Shown here piece after piece: positions 1 through 11,739 of a stretch of DNA of 64,000 bases (position 1 is the stretch's first letter; each line of letters begins with the position of its first letter). The stretch comes from Nemophila menziesii (Eukaryota; Streptophyta; Magnoliopsida; Boraginales; Hydrophyllaceae). The position numbers and the translations under genes are program-made. The notes beneath the pieces were generated by a model, which was not told where the DNA came from, ran no database searches, and saw only the letters and a program-made list of their open reading frames with translations. The DNA is taken from assembly GCA_029959085.1 (NCBI GenBank), contig JARWIR010000027.1:5890001-5954000 (forward strand), written 5' to 3'.

Positions 1-924
1 CATCTATATCAGGTTACACGAAAGCATGGTTACAAAAACTAATTCATATTTAGCATAATACGATCTTAAGTACACATGCTAATAAGTAAGACATATAGGC
101 ATTTACATCAAATATGATACAATAACTCACTGGTCAAACTACATCACTATCATATATAAAGCCTTGGGTAAAAAATGTCTTTCTTCTATTTCAAATAGTC
201 AAAAAATGAAATATATAAATAATGGAACTAATGGTGAACATGAACGATATATATGATTTATTGGTATACAGATTCTCAACAAAGAATAGATACGAATTAA
301 CATCTCCTTGTAAATTCGTTTTTTCTTTCTTTTAATCTTACAACTTGACCAAAAATCAGCATGGCCTATCGGTTTGGATATAAATTTCCGGCCTCGTTTC
401 AAATCACAAAACCATTATAATTATAAAGGTTTCTTTAATTTTCAGAAACAGATCTGTCATCGCAACAAGACAAATCATTGCGCATTTACATACAAAAGTA
501 AAAGAAGCGCAGCGGAATAGCAGTTCACTCTGTACCAGTAGGTTGGCTGTTCGATTCGTGGCAGTTACATTACATTAACGCCGTGTTTTTTTTTTTATTT
601 ATTTATTTTTATTTTTTATTTTTTTTTTAAACAGAATGCCAAAACGACGTCGTTCCGATCGTCTTCCCCACCAGTCCAGAAAAAAACGAAAATACACCAT
701 TAAAAACCTTTAAAAAATCATATCTTATTCATTTCAACTCCAAAATTAACGAAATTTTCACCACTACGTTCCTTATTTCGAATAGAATACAATTCTATAC
801 ATTTATTTAATTTTAAAACTATAAAAAAAAATCTCAAAAAATTAAATACATATCAGATCTAATACATAGACATGTATTAAACATCTACGGCATGAAAAAA
901 CATTTCACAAAGACAAAAACCCTT
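1..924. other. AT-rich non-coding stretch, probably interior of a minus-strand LTR element
   Basis: No convincing gene. The stretch lies on the interior side of the primer-binding site at 925-936, so it is probably internal sequence of the element whose LTR is at 939-1303; that is inference. A long T-rich tract runs from about 586 to 628, and a GACGTC palindrome follows near 645. The longest open frame (199-402, minus, 67 codons) has no recognisable domain. Confidence 0.4.
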
Positions 925-936
925 GCTCTGATACCA
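925..936 (-). other. Primer-binding site for initiator tRNA-Met (minus strand)
   Basis: The plus strand reads GCTCTGATACCA, the complement of TGGTATCAGAGC, which is the usual initiator tRNA-Met primer site of plant Ty1/copia and TRIM elements. It sits 2 bp from the LTR that starts at 939, the expected spacing for a minus-strand element. Confidence 0.8.
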
Positions 937-938
937 TT

Positions 939-1303
939 TGTAAGAAATTAAAGGGTTCTAGACAAACCTTTTAGGCGGAATTAAGAATCGAAATGCTCCG
1001 GTATTGAATCCACTTACATATCGAAGAAGATTGCTATTCCACAACCTAAATGCCGCTGAATATTCTATTATATGTTGAAGAGATTTTTTGAGAGAATTTA
1101 TAATAGTTTTGTTTCTCTCAAGCATAAGGCAGAGAGAAAGAAAGAAGCGTATATGAAAATTGTGTCTGATCTATTCCAAAAGAAATAACTTCCATGAAGT
1201 TATTTATATACTAGTTATTAATGTAATAACTACCACAATTTTGGGTCGGGCTAACCCATCATGGGCACCACAATATGGGCTAGGCCCAAACCAATTTCTT
1301 TCA
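939..1303 (-). repeat. 5' LTR of a minus-strand copia- or TRIM-type element
   Basis: This 365-bp block begins TGTAAGAAA and ends TTTCTTTCA, near-perfect inverted ends with the TG..CA rule. The tRNA-Met primer site is directly outside its left edge, so it is a 5' LTR read on the minus strand. The right edge is confirmed independently: similarity between the flanking inverted segment (1304-2977) and its partner at 51111-52764 stops exactly at 1303/1304. The partner LTR and any coding part would lie left of the window; I see no second LTR here. Confidence 0.75.
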
Positions 1304-2977
1304 TAGATAAAAAAGAAATCAGTAAAAGAACAATAAAAGAATGAAGGGTGATCAGAAGTAGAATAAAGAAAAAGAGTAAACTACCTAAAAAGGAATTTTG
1401 AAACACTTACTTTTAGAAACCAAGAGAACTCAAAAACAAGAAAAGAAACCAGTAGGGATCTTTGTGCAATAAATGTAAGTAAAGGCTAGTAAGATTTATG
1501 ATAACACGGTTTAACAAGGGGTCAGTGATCTCTAGACAGGTTTATGGGGACAATTGAATGACAGAGGTGAGTTAAAGATTTTGTCACTAGCTGAATCAAG
1601 TCAATAATGTATTAACATCATCTTTTAAATATATAAGCGATATTAGCTATCATATCTATATTTAACCGTGGTAACTCATACTTAACAATATACAATTATA
1701 ATTAATATGTTTGTATTACACAACTCTATATAAAAACTATAAATGTAACATTCATCCCGAAACTCACTCTTCTATATCATTTCTATATAAAGCATAATAG
1801 AAGACATGATCATTTTAAAATTTAATACCAAATAAAATTATGGTGATAAAAAGTCACAACTTTTCTTCCAAAACTTGAAAAGTAGTTTTTAAGCTTAATC
1901 CTCATATATTACACTAGAGAGTATTTTACTTTTTCTTCATAAGGTTTTACAAACTGTAGACCAGCTTAAAAAATCTAATTATTCTCATAAGATCCGAACT
2001 CTGAGCTTCTTCAAGAAACAATTATAATGTTAAAAAAGAAATCAAGCAACTGAAAATGAAACATAGGGATATGTATAACTATACTAACAAATACTTCCAT
2101 CATTGTTAGATAAAAGAGGTTTTACAATCTAGAAATAAAAAAAAAGTGTCAAGTAGACTTACCAAGTTGATTACAATAGCGGTTCCTTTTATTTGAAATG
2201 TCACGACCAATGATCGATTTTCATGTAAATTAAATAAATAATTTATGAAAAAGAAATATACAAACTACATGACATTATAGCTACAAAAATATGAAAGTTT
2301 AATCACATATTTTGAAATTGTTGTTATGATAGTCAAATGACATGCCCGACATAACTCTGGAAGCTCTTTTTTAAGGACTAATAATGCAAATCTATACTCC
2401 AACTTTCATATTATATAGGGAACCATAGGGCAATTTAGTTGCATTTTTTTATACAGTCTAAAATAAGTCACATATCTTAAGAGGAGGCCTCCTAATTTAT
2501 CCGTCAAAACATCTTTATATAACTCTTTTCCCATCATTTTTAGTCAAAATATCTTCCATTAATAAAGACATGAAAAAATATACCAAGTCCACGATAAAAT
2601 AAAAAGGCAACACTTGCCAAGTACAGGAATAAGCTAAAAAACAATATAAAGGGATAAATACCCTACAAATTAACCCAAAATATAACACAATAACACTTAC
2701 TAGAAATAGATCTGTATTGTTGGTGAAGGTTTTCTCAAGCATTAAAAAAAGTAGAATCTCCACACCAAATAAGAGTTAAAGGAGCCAAGAAGATGGTTGG
2801 ATCATAGACAAGAAATCCAAGAGTCATATACATGGTTAGATTTTGAACTTGGGTTGTCAATCTGTAGAGATGATGAATTTCAACAAAAGAAAAATTATCT
2901 ACCATAATTTCAATGTCAACTAGGATAGGCAAAACTATACTAAACTTTGCAACTAAAAAACTTGATGGGCCTAGAAT
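1304..2977 (-). repeat. Inverted copy of the segment at 51111-52764
   Basis: The reverse complement matches 51111-52764 over its length with scattered substitutions and indels. Examples are the gene-like piece at 2515-2932 and a stretch near 1320-1480 that matches about 52596-52760. The left limit is the LTR at 939-1303. The right limit is the copia-like LTR of copy A, with the six bases TAGAAT shared by both sides at 2972-2977. The segment also resembles, more distantly, 18740-20100 in copy A. Confidence 0.8.
2515..2932 (-). pseudogene. Degenerate gene-like fragment, family unknown
   Basis: Two overlapping open frames on the minus strand (2735-2932, 65 codons; 2515-2763, 82 codons) together match one frame at 51156-51548. 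The first begins MPILVDIEIMV; the second is strongly hydrophobic. A change in the homopolymer run near 2750 moves the reading frame relative to the partner. Conserved residues in two diverged copies suggest that coding sequence once existed here. No start context or complete exon set can be defined and I recognise no domain. A replication protein A-like (DUF223-type) origin is possible but unproven. Confidence 0.3.
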
Positions 2978-3225
2978 TTATATATAGGTATCCTAATGAG
3001 TGTAAGGTTATAAACTTTTTACATTTACTTTTTTAAAGTAGCATAAGTGTATTATATGAAGAGTCATATATTGTCAATAAATATAAAATCCTCCTATCAT
3101 TATTTCTATATACAATTTGGATGAAATTTGAATGAAAGGAAACATATTATACTCTACTCTTCTCTTGTATCTTTTGTCTTGTCTTATCTTATATATCGCT
3201 ATCTCTTCTCCTTTAGTTTATATCA
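2972..3225 (+). repeat. Copia-like LTR, copy A (5' end truncated)
   Basis: This block matches 54150-54403 closely and ends TTATATCA. In copy B the same LTR starts TGTATA at 54140, giving inverted TGTATA/TATATCA ends. Copy A lacks the first ten or so bases, because it is joined to the inverted segment 1304-2977. A TC-rich run followed by TATATCGC precedes the 3' end. Assignment to Ty1/copia rests on the end rules and the following motif, not on coding sequence. Confidence 0.55.
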
Positions 3226-3227
3226 CG

Positions 3228-3240
3228 TTATCAGCACGAG
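3228..3240 (+). other. Putative primer-binding site after copia-like LTR, copy A
   Basis: TTATCAGCACGAG lies two bases after the LTR end. A motif of this kind directly after the LTR is, as I recall, seen in a group of plant Ty1/copia elements. Copy B has TTATTAGTACAAG at the equivalent place, so it is mutated there. Confidence 0.45.
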
Positions 3241-3601
3241 TTCACTCTTTTGATTTTATAGAAGAGGTAAGTATTTTGATATGATTTATATAGTTATCGT
3301 TCTAATGTTTTATTAATATATTTGTATATTTTATACTAATAGATTTTTTTAGTATAATTTCGTATGTATTCTACACCAAATACTATATTTTTTTTTTGCT
3401 TGGCAAGTAGCAAATTTTATATCATCAAATTTTTCAAAATACATGGGCCTATTGGGCTATTACAAGGATATAATAACTACAAAAGGCCTAACTTACTTTC
3501 TAACTCTAATGGGCCACTAGACCCAATTACAAAAGAACATAATAAGACAAAACTAAATCTAGTCCACTTAGAAAGTACACAGTACTTTCCAAAACGCCTT
3601 A

Positions 3602-6600
3602 TCACTTACTCCATCGACTTATTGTCTCTTCCACAGCTTTTCTTTCTTTCCCTCTCTGAAACCTTTTGAGATTCTCTCGGAAAGCTGTTGAGATGTTATC
3701 AAATATCATATCCTCCGATTGCATCTCTTGCTTGAACACTCTATTATTTCTCTCTATCCATATCAAGTATACAGCAATCGATAGAAGAATCTTCAAGATG
3801 CTGTCAGATGAGTGGTGAGCTACGAACCAATCAATTAGGGTTTGCCAATCAGTTACGATGGTTTTGACCCCTTGTTTCATTAAGCATCTGTTCCAGATTC
3901 TTTTGGTTACTGAACATTCCCAATACATGTGATTTCTATCTTCACTTCTCAATTTACAAAATTCGCAAATAGGGTTAGATATAACCCCCCAAGCTAAAAG
4001 CCTCTGTTTAGTAGCTATTCTATCAAGATGAACCAACCATAGAATAAATTTATATCTAGGAAAGCTTTTTGATTTCCACACTATGTTAATCAATTTTTCA
4101 ACCGGTTTTCTGATACGAATATGTTCATAAGTTTCTCGAAAAGTGAATTTACCTTTTCTTGTGTGCCTCCACTTAATCTTATCATGTTTCATTACTGTTA
4201 AGCTCCATATTCTTAGTTAATTCGTTCATAGATCTGAACTTTGCAGGCCATTTCCAGCTGTTATTACTTATGAACTGCGATAATTTACTGTTCACAAAGT
4301 AGCCTGAAGCCAAATTGCTACTTTGTACATCATATAATCTCTTGTGCTCAGGCAACCAATAGTCCCACCATAAAGATATACTCTTGCCATCACCAATTCT
4401 ATAAGAGATGAAATTCTTTGCAGTGTCCCTCATTTTCAAGATCTTTCTCCATCCCCATGATGTGTCCTGAGGGATTTCAACTTTCCAGAATGATTTACCT
4501 TTTAGAAGAACTAGTTGCACCCAGTTTGACCATAATGTATTCCTGGGGAAGCAACAGTTCCAAAGTAATTTAAGTATAGCAGTTTGATTCTGAACATAGG
4601 GGTTCTTTATCCCTAATCCACCTTCACTAACTGGTAAGCAAATTACTTCCCAAGCTACCTTGAAGCCACCTTTAGACTCACTTGTTCATTTCCAAAGATA
4701 AGTTGTAATCTTACTTTGGATACCTTTGATAATCTTTTTTGGGATAGCAAATATACTAAACCAATATGATGATAGGTTACTGAGCACCATTTTGATCAAT
4801 TGGAGTCTTCCTGCAAATGATAAGCATTTAGAGCTCCAATGTTCTATATGTTTGACTATTCTTGAAATGAGAGGCTTACAATCTTCTGAACTCAATCTAC
4901 CTGAGATTAATGGAACCCCCAAATATTTCATGGGAAGAGTTTCCTCAGGTATTTGTAAAATATTCCAAATCTCTTCTTTTATTTTATCATTACAGCCCCC
5001 ATAGAATATATGACTTTTACTTGTACTTATCTGTAGGCCTGAGAGTCTATAAAATATATCAAGACTCTCTTTTATAAGTTTGGCAGTTTTACATGTTGGC
5101 TTAAAGAACACCATAAGATCATCTGCAAATATTAAATTGTTGAGGTTCAGCTTCTTACATTTTGGGTGCCAATTAAAATCATTTCTTGACCCTATAGCTC
5201 TCATTAACTGAGTAAGTACTTCCATACAAATTACAAAGAGGTATGGGGAGATGGGGTCCCCCTGCCTTAGTCCCCTTTCTCCATTAAAGAACCCTTTGGG
5301 TCTACCATTTATCATCAAGCTGTAAGAAGTTGTGGTGAGACACATTTTTATCCACTTTATCATAATCACTAGATAATTAAAGGCTTCAAGAGTCTTGAGT
5401 ACAAAGTCCCAGTCTAATGAGTCATAAGCTTTCATTAGATCCAGTTTCAATGTACATCTTTCAGATATTTAGCCTCTTACTAAATCTTGAGCTATAAGAA
5501 TGTTTTCCCCAATATTCCTATCTTGAACAAAAGCAGACTGATTATTAGAAATGAGGTTAGGTAATGTAACTTTGAGTCTGTTGGCTATTATTTTTGATAT
5601 ACACTTATATATAACATTGCAACACGTAATGGGTCTATAGTTCTTAACTGAGCTTGGGTTCTGAATTTTAGGTATTAAAGTGATAGCAGCTGAGTTAACT
5701 TCTTTAAGAAACTGACAATCATTTAATGTGCTTTTTATAGCTTTACATACCTCCTGTCCTGTTATACTCCAAGTTTTCTTAAAGAAAGCTGAAGTAAATC
5801 CATCTGGTCTTGGACTTTTTGAACTATCAATAGAGAATAAGGCACTTTTAATCTCTTTATCAGATACAGGTTAGCTTAAATCTTCATGTAAGTCAGGTTC
5901 AATAACTTTTTTACAAATTCTTCTTATTATATCAGTACTATATTCTTCCTGATTATGTCTTTTTGTGCCTAGCAGGTTTTTGTAGAAAGAAATGAATTCA
6001 CCCACTACTTCTTCTTCTTTAGTGGTAACTGTCCCATCCTCTTTAGTTATATTTAATATAGTATTATGAGCTTTCCTACCATTTACCCACTTCATGAAGT
6101 AAGAAGTATTTAACTCTCCATCTGATACCCAAATAGCTCTTGATTTTTGTCTCATTATTGATTCTTCCTTTAGCTTCTCAGATTGTATATCCTCAAGTAG
6201 CCTATTTTCTTCTTCAAGTAATGCCCCTGATATATTGCCTTGTAATCTTATTTTTCGAACATTACCAAGGCTATCTTGCATATGATTTATGATGTTTAAA
6301 TATATTCTTGAAGTATTTATTGTTAAACTCTTTTAATTCTTTTTTCAGGGCCTTAAGCTTCCTTGTAAGTATATACATGGGTGTGCCCTTGAATTCAGTG
6401 TTCCATACCTTAGTAACCAATGGTATGAATTCCTCATGCTCCATCCATATATTATAGAATCTGAAAGGAACAGGACCCTTACTTTTACTATTAACAATAC
6501 TTAAGTGTTGGCTGCAATGATCAGAAACTCCAGGGGGTTTTAGAATCAATCTTGTTTGTGTAAATTTTGCCAACCATGTAGAATTGACAAGAGTTATATC

Positions 6601-7194
6601 AATTCCACTAGCCCTCATCTCCTTATCAGCTGCTCTATTAGTCCAAGTATATTTTGGTCCATTATATTTCATATCAGTTAGCTCTAAGTCATCAATACAT
6701 TGTATCATTTCCTCTGAGCTTTTAAAACGAGCTGTACAGTTTAGTCTCTCTTCAATATTTGTGATCTCATTAAAGTCTCCTTGAATGGCCCATGGTATAT
6801 TTTTAGTAATACCATCCCATCCCCTGAGAGTGTCCCAAAGATGATGTCTAAGTTTATCATCATTAAGGGCATATACAGGGGTATAGAAAAACTCAGTATC
6901 TGATTGAATATGTTTGACCTTGCAAAGCATTGCTTGGTCAGTCATGTTAAGATTTGTAACAGTCACCTTAGTGGGGTCCCAACAGGTCCAGATTCTTCCC
7001 TTATCATCTTGAGAATAATTTGTCACTACTTGCCATTTATTAAAAACTGAATTTATAACACTAGCTGACTTATGAATTTTGATCTTGGTTTCAAGGAAAC
7101 TAAATAACCAAACTTCATTATTTATTACTTGCTTTAAGCAATCAACTTGCTTAAGCCTTTTATTCATGCCCCTCACATTCCAATTTACTATCAT
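3602..7194 (-). pseudogene. LINE ORF2: endonuclease-reverse transcriptase
   Basis: The intact protein would nick target DNA and reverse-transcribe the LINE RNA. The start ATG is at 7194-7192, directly before a WNVRG endonuclease motif; the exo/endo/phosphatase domain spans 7194-6271 and includes GDFNE and SDHC. The frame then shifts near 6285. The reverse transcriptase follows at about 5870-4686, with GLRQGDPISPYLF and a catalytic FADD box (5118-5129; FADD replaces the common YADD). In-frame stops fall near 5871, 5470 and 4686. A second shift near 4190 leads into a zf-RVT domain (4192-3602) with a CEFC..H..C arrangement. Domain order and length fit plant L1 ORF2. Confidence 0.9.
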
Positions 7195-8301
7195 TAAGAA
7201 ATTAAGGGGTCAGGAGGCTTTCTAGCAGCCACCTCTTGTACTTCACTTATGAGATTGTCCACTGAATCACTAATATTCATCTGATGAAGGATACTAAAAC
7301 TGTTGTTTGTACTTGTTGAGGCTTGATCAGTTTGATTTGTACGTGGGGGAGTCCTTCTTGCTACTACTGTAGTCCAGGTTGGATCCTTATCTTTTTGATT
7401 TTCAGTTAAAGCATTGTCTATTGATCTCTTTGGTACCCAAACCTCTTTTGTGTTCCTACATGTTGTTTCAGAGTGACCCAACATTTTACACTTTTTACAC
7501 AGTACATGTTTCCATGTATATTCAACCAATACTGTATCTATTGATCCTTGTCCCATATCAAGGTCAAAATCCTCAATAAGCTCTTGATTTAAATCCATTT
7601 CTACGCAGACTCTAGCATAACTAAGTCTCGTATGGGAAGCAGTTATTTCATCCATTTGGATAGGCTTGCCTAAGGCACTAGCCACCACACTTAACCCATC
7701 TTTTGAGCATAGTTCACCAGGCACTTGCCTGAGTTTCACCCAAACAGGTACTTTATCCAACTTAAACTTTTCAAAGTGAGTATTAGGCTTCCATTTTCTA
7801 AGTAACAAAGGCCTTTTGTTAACATGCCATAACTGACCTAGCACTTTTGAGCAGGCATCTTCAGTTTCAAATTTGAAAGTATATAATCCCTGTTCTGAGG
7901 TGCTAATAATGACTTTACCAAAATCCTTCCATTGTGTGTTAACCATATTTCTAACCATGTGGAAGGGTTGGGGTTTCTCAATAAATTGTCCCACTAGACT
8001 TATCCCAAGCTTTGCATCCATCTTCAAGGATTTTTGGTGATGGAGCAACCCTAATTCTGCCATTAACAATTGTTGGTGAAACATAATCAAGTTTGTGTGC
8101 CTCTTTTATTGACCCATCAAACATTGAGCTCCAGGTTTTGGTTGGTGAAGCTTTTTGAGCAATTGCCCTAATTCCTGGATCTCTAGTTGGTAAAACTTGG
8201 GGGGGAGTATGATGACTCTGTTCTGATTCCTCACTAGACACTGGATCTACAATTTTACTCGTAGATGAGGATAGGGGTGGAAAATCACCTTGACTTGGCA
8301 C
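7194..8301 (-). pseudogene. LINE ORF1: DUF4283/zinc-knuckle nucleic-acid-binding protein
   Basis: This is the RNA-binding ORF1 protein of plant L1 LINEs. From 8301 the frame encodes a Ser/Pro-rich N-terminus with MPSQGDFPPLSS. Near 8000 the frame shifts into the one open from 8090, which holds a DUF4283 domain (WKDFGKV, LLLRKW, VWVKLRQVP) and a CX2CX4HX4C zinc knuckle at about 7499-7458. The stop is TAA at 7196-7194, and its last A is the first base of the ORF2 ATG, a UAAUG stop-start junction. Apart from the single frameshift the protein is nearly complete. Confidence 0.85.
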
Positions 8302-8759
8302 ATTTTGACTAGGTGGAGTTACAGATCTGGTATTATTAGTTACAGATCTGGCTCCACTCGCAACAGGTAGAACTTTCCCTACACTTCCTCTCTTAGTGTT
8401 TACAATCGGGCTTTGATTTGACCCAAATCTCGTACTAACAGTTTGTTTTTGTTCTTTTAGGTCTACTTGTTGCGCCTTAGTTGCCCTTCCTCGAGCTATG
8501 ATCTAGCTACTCAGAAGGATATAGCTAGAGATTGGAGTAAGAAAGGAGAAAGAGAAGAAGCGTAATGAAGAAGACCTAGAAAAAATAGAGTAGTTAAGAT
8601 GAATCTAAGCTAAAACTAGGAAAAAAAGGTGTTTTTTGGATTGATTGAATGAAAATAAACGTTGTAACTAATTGGGTACACGTTAGCAAAGCTAACGTGC
8701 ACCTAAGATGTAACTAAACTTGAGAGAACTTTTCGCATGAGAGAGAAAACTTTTTATGT
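8302..8759 (-). other. LINE 5' leader region
   Basis: Between the first recognised ORF1 codon and the target-site duplication. Minus-strand sequence upstream of 8301 keeps some coding-like character (Ser/Thr/Arg-rich) until about 8500, so ORF1 may originally have begun further upstream. The outermost 200 bp are A/G-rich on the minus strand and probably held the internal promoter; no motif is certain. Confidence 0.4.
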
Positions 8760-8774
8760 CAACAAACACTATAT

Positions 8775-8845
8775 ATTAGAAGCATATACAAAAATTTGTA
8801 CGCTTTAAGCCTACAACAATATATAAGAAATATAGGTCTGAAACC

Positions 8846-8907
<62 letters not shown>

Positions 8908-9315
8908 AAATATATATGCCAAAAGCATATAAAAATTAATAGGCTTGAAGCTTGCGTCATATTTTATATTCCGGAAGTATAAGAAAAATTTTATTGGACC
9001 GAAACTTACATCAAATTTTCGTATGCCGGATGCATATACAAAATTTTATAGACCCAAAGTCTAGAGCACAATTTATATGCCCGAAGTACAAAACAAATTA
9101 TCTAATTTGAATTAAGATTAAATTTTAATGAGTTGAAGCATTAATCAGCTTTTATTAAAGGCTCGAAGCCCAAGTCAAATTATTAAAGGATAAAATCTGG
9201 ATTAAGTTTTAAAGACTCGAAACTTATATAAATTTTCAAAGGCTTGAAGGCTAGATTATATTTTAACGGCTCGGAATTTAAAAGAATTGCAAAGACTCGA
9301 ACTCTTAATTCAAAA
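8775..9315 (+). repeat. Leader array of mini-hairpins, copy A
   Basis: About 14 short units, 30-40 bp apart, each with a 3-5-bp stem around a purine-rich loop, often CGAA: TATGC-CAAAA-GCATA near 8920, TATGC-CGGA-TGCATA near 9030, GAC-CCAAA-GTC near 9055, GGC-TCGAA-GCC near 9165. Stem sequences differ between units while the loop stays similar. The block follows the copia-like LTR and primer site and is repeated in copy B at 54570-55040. It looks like a structured retrotransposon leader; function unknown. Confidence 0.6.
8849..8905. repeat. (AT)n microsatellite
   Basis: Fifty-seven bases of pure AT dinucleotide repeat inside the hairpin array. Copy B has only a few AT units at the same place (near 54645). 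Confidence 0.95.
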
Positions 9316-11739
9316 TTATGGGTGTGAAGAGAAAAAGTGTTATATGATAATTAGATTCATATGGATCATGGATATTTAAGAATTGAATTGTGTGAAATGA
9401 AAAGAGTATGAATTATATTTGTAAAGACTTGCTAATATAAATATGTTTCTAATTTTTATACCCGTAGTTCGTCGATTATACATTAATAGAGATAATTTTA
9501 ATGAACCAAAATTAAGTTCGTATATATAATTCCCAAAATAATATTATGAATCAGAAGTTCGTTGATATATTTTTCGTATCACTTGGAAAAATATTTCTTG
9601 AAAAATTGGCGAATTTATTTTAGTAACAAAATTATTTTATTTATAAATTTGACATAAAATTAGGAGAAGATAAGTTGAACTACATAATTTTATGAAGTGA
9701 ACGATCATTTGGGATAATTTGTTCCAAATTTTGCATGATAAGGTTTTGAACCAGAAACCTCCCTTATAAATGATTATAATCTTGTTATTTGGACACTCTA
9801 AAGTAACTTTACAAAGACGAGCAAATGTAATATTACTGGATGAAATATATATTCGTCTCCTTGTATCATATCATGCATATACCCTCACTTAGGTTCCTCC
9901 GTTAGGTAAGATATAACAAATATTGGGGAAATATGTCTCACTTATGTCCCATAAACACTCAAAAAAGATGTCTCGTGAGTAGATTGATCTATCACAAAAG
10001 ATGATACATCAATAAGAAAACATGAAGTGTAATTAAGATCATTTGAATTGCTCCATTTAGTTTTAGTTGATTCCCAATTAACAAATCAAGAATGTATAAT
10101 CCTTCAAAGATCCAAATTAACAACACCTCAACAAACCTTCATCGATATAAAATCCTTAGGTTTCATGAATTTCTACTAATATCACAATTCTTGATATATG
10201 AAACTACATTTACTATTACTGATATATGCCATAGTTAAAACTTACTCAACTTAGATAATTATTTAACAAAATAAATTAACCAAAAATATATTCAAAAATT
10301 TAATGGAAAAAAGTAAGTTATAATACTCTACACCTTTCTTAATTACAACTGAAATCATTACTACTTACTATCAAATGATGTATTGATAGTTGAGAACCCG
10401 TCATATATGCTCAAAACACATCTCAAAACACAAAATTAGTAAAAAAAACACCTTCTTTGCTTTCTCTACAGTAGAAAACTCAATATGGCCATAACTTTCA
10501 TATGCACCAAAGACATTCTTACAAAAATATTCTCACACACTATGCAGAAATAAAAAGTTCATTGATGACAATTCACATGGGAATGAAAATGTCATACTTT
10601 GAGAGAAATTGACTTAACATACTAACATGATTGTCGAAAAAGTCACATTGGATAATAAACTACTTCATACCCCTCCTCTTCTTAAGGCGCATCACATAAT
10701 CCATGCAAAGAAGGATCAAATGTTCTTTTGAAGGGAAACGAAAAAAGCATTGTACACCACCACAACTAGACTGGTTCTTTTAGAAGTATTGTACATTACC
10801 TTGCTTTTTCTATTAGAAGCAACATGAAAAATATCTTATTCGAATTCTCTTTTGAAATTACTAGAGCCACAGTTATGTATCAGATCACAAGAGACTATCA
10901 ATTTAATTGGAAGGGAGGCAAAGAGGGGATTAGAAAGAGACAGTTTAGCAAAAAGAGTTTCTGTACAAAGTCATACAACATCAAAACGATTTCGCTGCTA
11001 TATATCTTTTTTTCTTTTCCAACCATATAGGAGTTCCAAAATTTATTGTATCTACTCTATGCTCATAAAACCGAGAATTTAAATATTGAAAATCAAATTA
11101 TTTTTTCATTCATTTTCACTAACTTGAGCTTTATCACAAGCGATGATCTTGACCACATATATCATTTTTGGATAAAAGAGAAAAAATAAATGCTACAATA
11201 AACCCAAAAAATATTTTAATTGCAAACACTATTAGGTCATCCTTAACATCTTCAGACTTACTAATTAAATTTCAAATTGTCCTTTTTGAAGTTAAAGCTT
11301 AAATCACAACATCCACTAGATTAGTTATGCATGATGATGTGAAAATTTAAAGACCGGACACAACCCTAGTTTCCTAAACATAATTCAAGAGCTAATTCTC
11401 TATACTCCATAATTAATGAACCCTGTTTCGATAAAATCCGATATATCTGTCTTTCTTGTTAAAAGTGACATACACAAACTTTCTTTACCTCATACACAAA
11501 CTTCTATCTACTATAAATTTAGTAAACACTAACAATTTATATATCTATATTGAAAATCATTAAACCAATAAACAAATCAAAACATACATACATAATGAGA
11601 ATTATTAGTAAAGTAAAGTCCCTCACGATAGGCATGAACAACGAACAATTGACCCTAATTTCTCCAATTATGAAATCTGTTATTGAATAAGGAGTAGACA
11701 CTTTTCCAACGTTTAACTGTTGCTTGATTTCAACTCTCG
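9316..11739. other. Non-coding part of copy A, matching 55041-57494
   Basis: No credible gene. The region is collinear with copy B. A stretch at 10690-10745 and an open frame at 10824-11030 (68 codons, FSFE.TRATVMYQIT) recur in copy B at 56460-56830 and look like fragments of a former gene. A short minus-strand frame at 11746-11537 starting MMARVEIKQQLN is also partly preserved in B. None has an identifiable domain. Divergence between copies includes small indels, which argues against current coding function. Confidence 0.5.

Larger units (their letters stand above)
3389..8759 (-). mobile_element. L1-type LINE retrotransposon, near full length, inactive
   Basis: About 5.4 kb on the minus strand, ending in a short poly(A) tail (poly-T at 3388-3397). 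The order is ORF1 (DUF4283 and zinc knuckle), ORF2 (endonuclease, reverse transcriptase, zf-RVT), then a 3' untranslated part at 3389-3601. A 15-bp target-site duplication with two mismatches flanks it (3374-3388 and 8760-8774). Copy B carries the uninterrupted site at 54552-54566, so the insertion postdates the A/B duplication. Multiple stops and frameshifts make it non-autonomous now. Confidence 0.9.

Noticed and set aside
199..402. 67-codon minus-strand open frame (MKRGRKFISKP)
   Set aside because: Short, no domain, no homologue in the window, AT-rich surroundings; probably chance.
3364..3669. 101-codon plus-strand frame over the LINE 3' end
   Set aside because: Crosses the target duplication and poly-T tail; shadow of the LINE on the other strand.
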